Origin: a virus
Length of the DNA stretch: 33,451 bases
Virus record (IMG/VR): IMGVR_UViG_3300010373_001378
Span: 1 to 33,451 of that record
Strand: one strand, 5' to 3'
Shown in pieces: positions 27,508-33,451 of this stretch. The notes under the pieces are model-generated. The model saw nothing but the letters and a program-made list of their open reading frames with translations. It searched no databases and was not told the DNA's origin. Position numbers and translations under genes: made by a program. The stretch's first letter is position 1. Every line of letters begins with the position of its first letter.

Positions 27508-28514
27508 AGTTTAGCAACTTCGGAAAGGCCACAATCAGTTCAGCGCCCAGCGGCACAAGTGGCCTATCGTTCACTGTCGCGGCCGGAACAGGGTTGCTAT
27601 TCCCATCTCTCGGCGCGGGCGATTACTTCTACGGCATCTTCAAGGATGCTTCCGGTAACCGGGAAATCGTGAAGATCAGCGCGAGAAGTACCGACGCCAT
27701 GACTATCGCCACTGGTGGCCGTGGGCTGGACGGCACTACGGCGCGCACCTGGGCGGCGGGAGATTATTTTGTAGCGGGAATGCCCAACGTAGCGATCCAG
27801 GAATCGCTGGGTAATACAAATCTTCAGGCAATTGGTGCGCTAACTTCTGCTGCTGACCAATTGCCATACTTCACCGGCAGCGGCACGGCGGCGTTGACCG
27901 GGCTGAGTTCGTTTATCCGCACAATGCTGGATGATACCGACGCGGCAACGGCCAGATCAACGCTTGTCCTTGGAAGCATCGCAACCCAAGATGCCGGTGC
28001 GGTGGCGATTACTGGCGGCGCTATTGCCGGAATCACTGATCTTGCCATTGCAGATGGGGGAACCGGCGCGAGTACAGCGGCGGCGGCGTTTGCTAACTTA
28101 AAGCAGGCCGCGACCCAAGCGACAACAGGTGTGGCACGACTGGCCACCGGACTTGAGGCGCAAGCCGCCACTGACACACTCACGATAATATCGCCAGCAT
28201 CGCTTGCAGTTACTGTTTTAGGCATAGGCCAAACATACCAAAATGTTATAGGAAGTAGGGCGTTCTCAACTACATATACGAACTCAACCGGCAGACCCAT
28301 AGCCGTTTTTGTCTACACGGAGTCATCCTCTGGATCACCTGTGCAAGTTACCATAAAAGGGTATATAAACGGCTCAGTCACAAACATCCAACAACTGTAT
28401 GCTAACGGGCCGGGATACGGCAGCACTTGTGTTTTGATCGTACAGGCAGGAGCCACGTATTCAGTATCTCAAACAAATGCAGGGTCTAATACAATCTGGC
28501 TGGAGTTAAGGTAA
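27498..28514 (+). CDS. Tail fibre protein
   Basis: A 338-residue fibre. The N-terminal part (about 1-110, GLKFSNFGKATISSAPSGTS, MTIATGGRGLDGTTARTWAA) is a likely attachment domain. The stalk has the repeat-like phrase MLDDTDAATARSTLVLGS near 147-165 and IADGGTGASTAAAAFANLKQ, both characteristic of phage fibres. The C-terminal domain from about 245 is strand-rich and would be the receptor end. It is followed by a DUF4376 fibre-assembly gene 2 bases later, which supports the call. It would recognise the host cell surface. Confidence 0.85.
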   Translation: MGLKFSNFGKATISSAPSGTSGLSFTVAAGTGLLFPSLGAGDYFYGIFKDASGNREIVKISARSTDAMTIATGGRGLDGTTARTWAAGDYFVAGMPNVAIQESLGNTNLQAIGALTSAADQLPYFTGSGTAALTGLSSFIRTMLDDTDAATARSTLVLGSIATQDAGAVAITGGAIAGITDLAIADGGTGASTAAAAFANLKQAATQATTGVARLATGLEAQAATDTLTIISPASLAVTVLGIGQTYQNVIGSRAFSTTYTNSTGRPIAVFVYTESSSGSPVQVTIKGYINGSVTNIQQLYANGPGYGSTCVLIVQAGATYSVSQTNAGSNTIWLELR

Positions 28515-28516
28515 GT

Positions 28517-29002
28517 ATGAAATATTACAAAGACGCGAATAATCAGGTTTATGCATTCGAGGCAGACGGCTCTCAGGATGCGTTTATTCCCCAGGGATTG
28601 ACACCTATTTCCGAACAAGAGGCCGCGGCAATAATATCTCCGCCGCCGACCGCCGTAGAAATGATCGCCAGCGCACAAGATCGTATCAGCACTGCCTATC
28701 AAGCCGCCGTCGATGCCCTGACAGCCGGATACCCGCAGGATGAAATAGCAAGCTGGCCGAAGCAGGAAACCGAGGCGCGCGCATGGCTGGCCGACAATAC
28801 CGTTACTACCCCTTGGATTGATGCCGCGGCATCATCCAGAGGAATAGCCAAAGCGGATTTTGTTAATCTGGTTATCGGCAATGCTAATGCATTGGCCCCG
28901 CTGCATGGAGCTCTCACCGGCAAACGCCAGAAATTGCGGGATGAGATAACCTCGCTGGGCAGTAACCCGACGCAGGCACAGCTTGACGCTATCCAGTGGT
29001 AG
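28517..29002 (+). CDS. Tail fibre assembly protein (DUF4376-like)
   Basis: A 161-residue chaperone-like protein. It starts KYYKDANNQVYAFEADGSQD and has LTPISEQEAAAI, the typical N-terminal motif of fibre-assembly proteins. The C-terminal part (QETEARAWLADNTVTTPWID, FVNLVIGNANALAPLHGALTGKRQKL) is DUF4376-like. It probably helps the fibre encoded just before it to fold and trimerise. ATG 28517 is 2 bases after the fibre stop. A terminator follows. Confidence 0.88.
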   Translation: MKYYKDANNQVYAFEADGSQDAFIPQGLTPISEQEAAAIISPPPTAVEMIASAQDRISTAYQAAVDALTAGYPQDEIASWPKQETEARAWLADNTVTTPWIDAAASSRGIAKADFVNLVIGNANALAPLHGALTGKRQKLRDEITSLGSNPTQAQLDAIQW

Positions 29003-29047
29003 TCAAACCAATTTGTATATCGAATTGCCGAAAATATTAACAACAAG

Positions 29048-29068
29048 AGCCGCTTTTGCGGCTTTTTT
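29048..29068 (+). terminator. Intrinsic terminator between fibre and lysis genes
   Basis: AGCCGC, loop TTTT, GCGGCT and six T residues (from 29063). It has the same stem as the terminators at 22821 and 33025. Confidence 0.85.
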
Positions 29069-29086
29069 CATTTAAGGGGGCAGGTA

Positions 29087-29254
29087 ATGGACAAGCCGAC
29101 ACCAATCTGGAAGAACAAAGTCGAAGAAATCAACCTGAAGGCCGACGCTGAAGCAGACTCTATGCTGGACAAACTGAAGGCTTCAAAGTGGACAGCGGCA
29201 ATATTGCTCGGGGCCGCTGTCGTCGTAATCATAATCCTGGTGCGGATGCTCTGA
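29087..29254 (+). CDS. Small membrane protein, possible holin
   Basis: A 55-residue protein from ATG 29087 to TGA 29252-29254, preceded by AAGGGGGCAGG. The first 34 residues are charged and helical (PTPIWKNKVEEINLKADAEA, DSMLDKLKASK). Residues 35-54 (WTAAILLGAAVVVIIILVRM) are one membrane helix. Position as the first gene of the lysozyme cluster makes a pinholin or holin possible, though a single C-terminal anchor is unusual. It may instead be a tail-anchored accessory protein. Confidence 0.6.
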   Translation: MDKPTPIWKNKVEEINLKADAEADSMLDKLKASKWTAAILLGAAVVVIIILVRML

Positions 29255-29255
29255 A

Positions 29256-29561
29256 ATGCCACATACCGAGGATGCCGACGACGAACAACTCGAAGAAAGA
29301 CGCAGAGGACCGTCCAATTACGCCATTTCCCTTAGTGGAATCCTTGCGGTAGCCGGACTCGCGGCTTCTGGCGTGGCGACCTACAACTCCTTGCAGAACG
29401 ATATTGCAACCTTGAAGCGAGGCGAAACCTATCAGGAACAGACCAACCAGCGCTTGAGCGAGGAAATCAAGTCATCCAGGATAGAACAGCGCGAAACCAT
29501 GCGTGAATTCAACGACAAGCTTGACCGCATTATCGAGCAATGGCCGCGGGGACACAGATAA
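29256..29561 (+). CDS. Membrane protein with coiled coil, i-spanin-like
   Basis: A 101-residue protein. A polar N terminus of 23 residues precedes a membrane helix at about 24-44 (ISLSGILAVAGLAASGVATY). The rest is a coiled coil (LQNDIATLKRGETYQEQTNQ, RLSEEIKSSRIEQRETMREF, DKLDRIIEQW). Such a helix-plus-coil layout is typical of i-spanins, and the next gene encodes a Pro-rich lipoprotein. It starts 1 base after the previous stop and overlaps the lipoprotein start as TAATG. Confidence 0.65.
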   Translation: MPHTEDADDEQLEERRRGPSNYAISLSGILAVAGLAASGVATYNSLQNDIATLKRGETYQEQTNQRLSEEIKSSRIEQRETMREFNDKLDRIIEQWPRGHR

Positions 29562-29857
29562 TGCGTGCCTTGCTCGTGATGATAATCATCATTTCAGCTT
29601 GCACGGCTCCAAACAAAACAGAAAAGACGGAAATTCCCGTGGTTGTGGTGCCCGACTATCCACCAGTCATTGATACCAGAACACAAAAGAGAGAACCGGC
29701 TAAACCCAAGAAAGTTGCACCTAAACCCATTGAAAAACCGGCAGATCCCGAATCGGAACCCGCTAACCCAATGGCCGAGTGCACGAATATAAAAGGTATC
29801 AATCCGAAAGAGACCGCAAGACTGAAACTTGATTGCATCACTCATAGACTCGAATGA
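29561..29857 (+). CDS. Proline-rich lipoprotein, o-spanin-like
   Basis: A 98-residue protein. The signal peptide is MRALLVMIIIISA with the lipobox Cys at C14 (IISAC). The mature part is rich in Pro and Lys (PKKVAPKPIEKPADPESEPA), as in Rz1-like lipoproteins, with a C-terminal part carrying cysteines C74 and C91. It would be anchored in the outer membrane and pair with the coiled-coil membrane protein encoded before it. It overlaps the lysozyme start as ATGA. Confidence 0.7.
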   Translation: MRALLVMIIIISACTAPNKTEKTEIPVVVVPDYPPVIDTRTQKREPAKPKKVAPKPIEKPADPESEPANPMAECTNIKGINPKETARLKLDCITHRLE

Positions 29858-30375
29858 ACACGCCAACCCCTACTCAGGTTCGCACAACTGTCGCGACTAT
29901 GGTGCTGGCCGCATCAACCCTTGTCGGAATCGCGGTCCATGAGAACTACCGGGAAGTTGCGCACGTACCAGCCAAGGGCGACGTGCCCACTATCGGATTC
30001 GGCCACACGTCCGGTGTGAAATTAGGGGACAAAACAACGCCTGTCCGCTCGCTCATTCAATTAATGGATGAAGTCCAAGGGGTGTATGTGGACGGCCTGA
30101 AGAAATGCATCACAGCGCCTCTATTCGATTATGAATTTGCCGCATATATCAGCCTCGCCTACAACATCGGAGTGCCTGCATTCTGCCGGAAAGCTAAACC
30201 TGGACAGCCTCCCAACCTGATCGACCTCATAAATACCCAGCGATACGAGGAAGCCTGCCAGCGCATCGAAGCATACAAGTATGGGCCGGGGCGGAAAGTG
30301 CTGCCCGGTCTGGTAAAAAGGCGCGCTGACGAGCGGGCAACCTGCGAGGGTAAAAAACAGGATGGTCAACCATGA
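29854..30375 (+). CDS. SAR endolysin, GH24-type lysozyme
   Basis: A 173-residue muramidase. Residues about 11-29 (TTVATMVLAASTLVGIAVH) are a signal-anchor-release helix poor in charge and rich in Ala, Gly, Ser and Thr. E30 (HENYRE) is the predicted catalytic acid. GDVPTIGFGHTSGVK (42-56), with D43 and T46, is the family motif, although the usual Asp of T4 lysozyme is shifted. The C-terminal part (AAYISLAYNIGVPAFCRKA, GLVKRRADERATC) matches the fold. It would be exported by Sec, held in the membrane and released when the holin acts. The next gene starts within its end. Confidence 0.88.
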   Translation: MNTPTPTQVRTTVATMVLAASTLVGIAVHENYREVAHVPAKGDVPTIGFGHTSGVKLGDKTTPVRSLIQLMDEVQGVYVDGLKKCITAPLFDYEFAAYISLAYNIGVPAFCRKAKPGQPPNLIDLINTQRYEEACQRIEAYKYGPGRKVLPGLVKRRADERATCEGKKQDGQP

Positions 30376-30622
30376 AAGCTGGGGCAGGGAATTCAATCTC
30401 GATATCGTCTGGACAGCAACAACCGCATTCAGTACTTGCCGCGCTCTCGTCTGGACCCGGAACCCCGTGCGATTTGCGGCGACGATCTGTGTAGATGGAG
30501 ACCATCAGTATGCAATACACACTCAAGGGCTTCATGGGCTATCTCATGAACAGCGTGAAGACTTGGAAAAGCATCTGGAATCGAAAGGATATAGCAAGCG
30601 CGAACTCTATTCAGGTAAATGA
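30362..30622 (+). CDS. Small hypothetical protein after the lysozyme
   Basis: An 86-residue protein whose ATG lies in the end of the lysozyme gene (14-base overlap). Residues 1-30 (NHESWGREFNLDIVWTATTA) are followed by strands (TRNPVRFAATICVDGDHQYA) and a helix (LSHEQREDLEKHLESKGYSK), perhaps a small alpha/beta fold. No family recognised. Read in another frame, part of the region can also be translated, but that alternative lacks a ribosome site. Confidence 0.5.
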   Translation: MVNHESWGREFNLDIVWTATTAFSTCRALVWTRNPVRFAATICVDGDHQYAIHTQGLHGLSHEQREDLEKHLESKGYSKRELYSGK

Positions 30623-30677
30623 AGTTGTAAGCGAAGGGGGCAATCCTGCCCAAATTTTAAATATGGGAGTAGTAGAA

Positions 30678-30875
30678 ATGGCTGATGTTTATGGCGTTAA
30701 TGTGAAGGTGGAGTTTGTGAAAAATGGGGTAGTGGAATCGACGGCTGGCGGGGAATATCCCGCATGCGGCTATAAAGCCGTGACCGTGATTCAACGGGCC
30801 GTGGCAGAAAGCCTCTTGGCTTTGGGCGATGCAAAAGCCGCACAGATGGAAGCAGATACCGCTGCCGCCAGCTAA
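30678..30875 (+). CDS. Small hypothetical protein
   Basis: A 65-residue protein. ATG 30678 has a GGGAG site 9 bases before it; longer starts in this frame would overlap the gene at 30362-30622. It consists of a beta hairpin (ADVYGVNVKVEFVKNGVVES) with a helical end (VIQRAVAESLLALGDAKAAQ). No family recognised. It is followed after 38 bases, containing a GGGGC/GCCCC hairpin without a T-tract, by the gp10-like gene. Confidence 0.55.
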   Translation: MADVYGVNVKVEFVKNGVVESTAGGEYPACGYKAVTVIQRAVAESLLALGDAKAAQMEADTAAAS

Positions 30876-30913
30876 CGCGATAGGGGCGCTGCTGTAACAG
30901 TGCCCCATATTTC

Positions 30914-32974
30914 ATGACCGCATTCCGCATAGCCGGTTTCTCCGGCCTCGTCCCGCGACTCGCAAAGCAATTACTCGCCCCTAATCAGGCACAAATTGCG
31001 ACGAATTGCATTCTCACGTCCGGAGACCTGCGTCCGCGTAATGGTCCCTTGCTGGTTGCCACACCAGTTATTGCTGACGACATTATTTCTATGTTCCGAA
31101 TGGAAAAGGACGGAAACGAGAAGTGGCTAGCATGGGATAAGGATGTAGACGTAGCTCGATCCCCAATTGCCGGGAACACCGAGAGACGTTTCTACTACAC
31201 TGGCGACGGCGAACCGCGTGCATCCGACTATGACACCGCGACGGCGGGAACAGGCCCATACCCTTCGGGATGCTATGTGCTGGGCGTAACCCCGCCAGTC
31301 ACCAAACCTACCGTGACACCATCGGGCGGCACCGGGGCGACAATATCCCGTTCCTACGCCTATACCTTTGTCACGCCCTGGGGCGAAGAGTCCGCGCCTT
31401 CTCCTGTTTCTGCAGTCACAACCGGAAAGGTTGACGATACCTGGGCGCTATCGGCAATGGATGCCGCGCCGCCCAATAGCGGCACAATATCAGCCGCGGT
31501 TAAAGATGCACCCTCGACCGGTTACGTCCAAATAACACTTGATACCGTTTTCGGCCTCCGCGCTGGCGAAACAATCACGTTTGCCGCCGTTGTCGGCATG
31601 ACGGATATAAACGCCACGTTCACGCTTTACAGCGTGGATTCAGGGACCAACAAAGTAGTAATCATCCTGTCTACTACCCAAATCTATACCAGCGGCGGGA
31701 CTTGGGCAAGAGTAGCACCACACAACACAACCGGCATGACCAAGCGGATTTACCGCACGCTGACTTCCACAACTGATACCGAGTATCACTACTTGGTGAC
31801 TATCGCGGTAGCGACAACTACCTACAGCGACACCATACCCGACACCACGGCAGCGCTGGGCGAAGTCCTCCCGACGACCAATTGGCTCATGCCTCCCGCC
31901 AATATGCTCGGAATCATCATCATGGCAAACGGCATTGCATGCGGCTTTTTCGGAAACTCAGTTTGTTTCTCGGAACCGTTCAAGCCCTACGCTTGGCCCA
32001 TTGCTTACCAGCAATCCTATGACCAGGATATCGTAGCAATCGGGGTGAATGGCACAACGCTTGTCGGAATGACGATGGGCAATCCCTTCACCATTACCGG
32101 CGTTGACCCGGTAACGATGGGCGGGGGCATGAATAACCTCGGTGTGGCGTGGCCCTGCATGTCGAAACGCAGTGTGGCGAGCTTTGTTTTCGGAGTCGGA
32201 TATGCTGCACCGCAAGGGCTCGTTATCATCGCGGCGAATACATACATTATAAATGGCGCAACATCAGACGTTGATACCAAGGATTTATTTACTCAGGTTG
32301 AGTGGTCTGATCTTAATCCCGATACCTTTATCGCCACGTCGGCTAATAACCGGTATTACGCTGGCTATTCGGCCAATGGCAGCAGCCTGATGTTCGTTAT
32401 CGACAAGGCTGAACCGGCATCCTTTCTAAAGATTAATCAGAATATTACCGCTATATGGGCTGATCCGTGGACTGGACTGCTCTATGTGGCTACCGACAAG
32501 AAAATCTATCAATGGGAAGGCGATGTTGGAACGAAGCTTTCCTATGAATGGTGGAGCAAAAGATTTCTCGCGCCTTCGCCGATGAATTATGGTGCAGCCA
32601 AGATCGACGCGGACTTTTCCATGACGGAAGCGGAAAGCGCTGGATCACAAGCTGCATTCGACGCGGCAGTAGCGGCAAATCAGTCGCTCATCACTGGCGG
32701 ATTAATGAATGATGGCCTCGCGGATCCCGCGTTCGGTGAATACGAAGTGGGCGGCGATGAGATGCAGCCGCTCCCCGTCCTCTCAATCGATTCCCTACAG
32801 TTCCAGTTATGGGCGAATGACGAGTTGAAGCTATCCCGAAGCGTGACCAATACCCGTGCATTCAGGCTACCGACTGGTTACAAGGCCGATAACGTGGAAG
32901 TGGTGCTATCGGGCAATGTGAAGGTTACTGGCGTTGTACTGGCTGAGACTATGGACGGACTGAAGGAAGCTTGA
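30914..32974 (+). CDS. P22 gp10-like tail/head stabilisation protein
   Basis: A 686-residue beta-rich protein. The N-terminal motif (GFSGLVPRLAKQLLAPNQAQ, IATNCILTSGDLRPRNGP) is the opening of phage stabilisation proteins, which close the neck in P22-like tails. The middle shows fibronectin-like strands (SRSYAYTFVTPWGEESAPSP) and repeated propeller-like blades (GVNGTTLVGMTMGNPFTITG). The C terminus ends in strands of a domain (FRLPTGYKADNVEVVLSGNV). In P22, gp10 sits between gp4 and the needle gp26, which would lie further right, outside the window. Confidence 0.8.
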   Translation: MTAFRIAGFSGLVPRLAKQLLAPNQAQIATNCILTSGDLRPRNGPLLVATPVIADDIISMFRMEKDGNEKWLAWDKDVDVARSPIAGNTERRFYYTGDGEPRASDYDTATAGTGPYPSGCYVLGVTPPVTKPTVTPSGGTGATISRSYAYTFVTPWGEESAPSPVSAVTTGKVDDTWALSAMDAAPPNSGTISAAVKDAPSTGYVQITLDTVFGLRAGETITFAAVVGMTDINATFTLYSVDSGTNKVVIILSTTQIYTSGGTWARVAPHNTTGMTKRIYRTLTSTTDTEYHYLVTIAVATTTYSDTIPDTTAALGEVLPTTNWLMPPANMLGIIIMANGIACGFFGNSVCFSEPFKPYAWPIAYQQSYDQDIVAIGVNGTTLVGMTMGNPFTITGVDPVTMGGGMNNLGVAWPCMSKRSVASFVFGVGYAAPQGLVIIAANTYIINGATSDVDTKDLFTQVEWSDLNPDTFIATSANNRYYAGYSANGSSLMFVIDKAEPASFLKINQNITAIWADPWTGLLYVATDKKIYQWEGDVGTKLSYEWWSKRFLAPSPMNYGAAKIDADFSMTEAESAGSQAAFDAAVAANQSLITGGLMNDGLADPAFGEYEVGGDEMQPLPVLSIDSLQFQLWANDELKLSRSVTNTRAFRLPTGYKADNVEVVLSGNVKVTGVVLAETMDGLKEA

Positions 32975-33024
32975 CCGATTAAGCATTAATCATTCTCTTT
33001 TATATTTTCACTGCACTTGTAACC

Positions 33025-33049
33025 AGCCGCCTTGAGCGGCTTTTTTTAT
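33025..33049 (+). terminator. Intrinsic terminator after the gp10-like gene
   Basis: AGCCGC, CTTGA loop, GCGGCT and seven T residues. Identical over 25 bases to the terminator at 22821-22845. It is followed closely by a gene with a GGAG site, as at the first copy. Confidence 0.85.
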
Positions 33050-33061
33050 GGAGAAACAGAA

Positions 33062-33451
33062 ATGACTTTAGCCTATAGCAGCACAATCCGCAATGCGATG
33101 TTGAACGCCATCACCACGGCGGCGGGTGCCAGCGCATTACTCAGTATCTACAACGGCGCACGCCCGGCAACTGGCGGCACGGCAACGACCTTACTCGCGC
33201 AACTCACGTGTAACGCGACGTTTGCGCCAGCGGCATCGGGCGGTGTTTTGACACTTAATTCCATAACCAATAACAACGCGGCAGCTACCGGAACCGCATC
33301 ATGGTTTCGCATCACCAGTTCCGGCGCCACTTTCTGCCTGGATGGCGACGTGGGGACAAGCGGCTCAGACCTCAACTTGACCACCACCAGCATTGTTTCC
33401 GGGCAGCCTGTAGCCGTTTCAAGTTTCGCTATTACCGAAGGCAATCCATAA
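33062..33451 (+). CDS. Hypothetical Ala/Thr-rich virion-region protein
   Basis: A 129-residue protein that ends with the window's last base. It starts TLAYSSTIRNAMLNAITTAA (2-21) and is then rich in Ala, Thr, Ser and Gly with several likely strands (LLSIYNGARPATGGTATTLL, ASWFRITSSGATFCLDGDVG). Short proteins opening with this type of STIRNAMLNAI motif occur in tail regions of many phages and are of unknown function. ATG 33062 has GGAG about 9 bases upstream and lies just after a terminator. Confidence 0.65.
   Translation: MTLAYSSTIRNAMLNAITTAAGASALLSIYNGARPATGGTATTLLAQLTCNATFAPAASGGVLTLNSITNNNAAATGTASWFRITSSGATFCLDGDVGTSGSDLNLTTTSIVSGQPVAVSSFAITEGNP

Noticed and set aside
30495-30677. Extended start for the 65-residue gene
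   Set aside because: The extension overlaps 30362-30622 in another frame and has no ribosome site, while ATG 30678 has GGGAG upstream.
1-33451. tRNA genes, insertion sequences and an integrase
   Set aside because: I looked for them by eye and saw no transposase or integrase motifs and no convincing tRNA; a tRNA search program would be needed to exclude a divergent tRNA.

Overview
This window looks like most of the genome of a temperate, short-tailed, P22-like bacteriophage or prophage. The evidence is a lambda-like control region (divergent repressor and Cro-like genes) and P22-like head genes: terminase, a long portal with a coiled-coil tail, scaffold, coat, adaptors and a gp10-like stabilisation protein. 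Codon use is near 50 % GC, and the gene families are ones I associate with phages of Betaproteobacteria such as Nitrosomonadales or Burkholderiales. That host guess is weak. The window starts on a stop codon and ends on one. No integrase, tail needle, ejection proteins or tailspike are visible.

Left arm (1-6107, minus strand): a tightly coupled early operon read from a pL-like promoter near 6223-6251. Its first genes are four small, ATGA-coupled genes, including a 32-residue membrane peptide. A recombination module follows: a Cas4/RecB-like exonuclease with four cysteines, a RecT/Bet-like annealing protein and SSB, with a terminator-like stem-loop before ssb. After it come an ASCH-domain gene with an HNH homing endonuclease gene nested inside it in another frame, and several small hypotheticals.

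Control region (6108-8255): a 437-base non-coding stretch carries 32-33 bp iterons, pL and operator-like palindromes. A leftward operon encodes the XRE repressor, a 106-residue protein and a winged-helix protein whose stop codon lies in the last iteron. The repressor and Cro-like genes are divergent and both appear leaderless. The same two operator-like motifs occur at pL and at pR.

Right early operon (8049-13483, plus strand): Cro-like protein, D12-class adenine methylase, a lambda-O-like initiator with internal iterons, a DUF6475 protein in the position of a helicase loader, a DUF1643 protein, a PAPS-reductase/DndC-like ATP-pyrophosphatase, a VRR-NUC nuclease, and a last gene in the place of a Q antiterminator.

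Inverted cassette (13454-15977, minus strand): nine small genes with two strong sigma-70-like promoters and a strong terminator. It sits like a moron between the Q-position gene and the late promoter. At 16077-16172 a promoter followed at once by a terminator resembles lambda pR'-tR'.

Late region (16173-33451, plus strand): a spanin-like pair, TerS, TerL, portal, a hypothetical protein, a clan GH-A glycosidase, scaffold, DUF4043-type coat, small head proteins, DUF6682-type adaptor, tail fibre and fibre-assembly protein, a second lysis-like cluster (small membrane protein, coiled-coil membrane protein, Pro-rich lipoprotein, signal-anchored lysozyme), and a gp10-like protein. Near-identical GC-rich terminators divide it.
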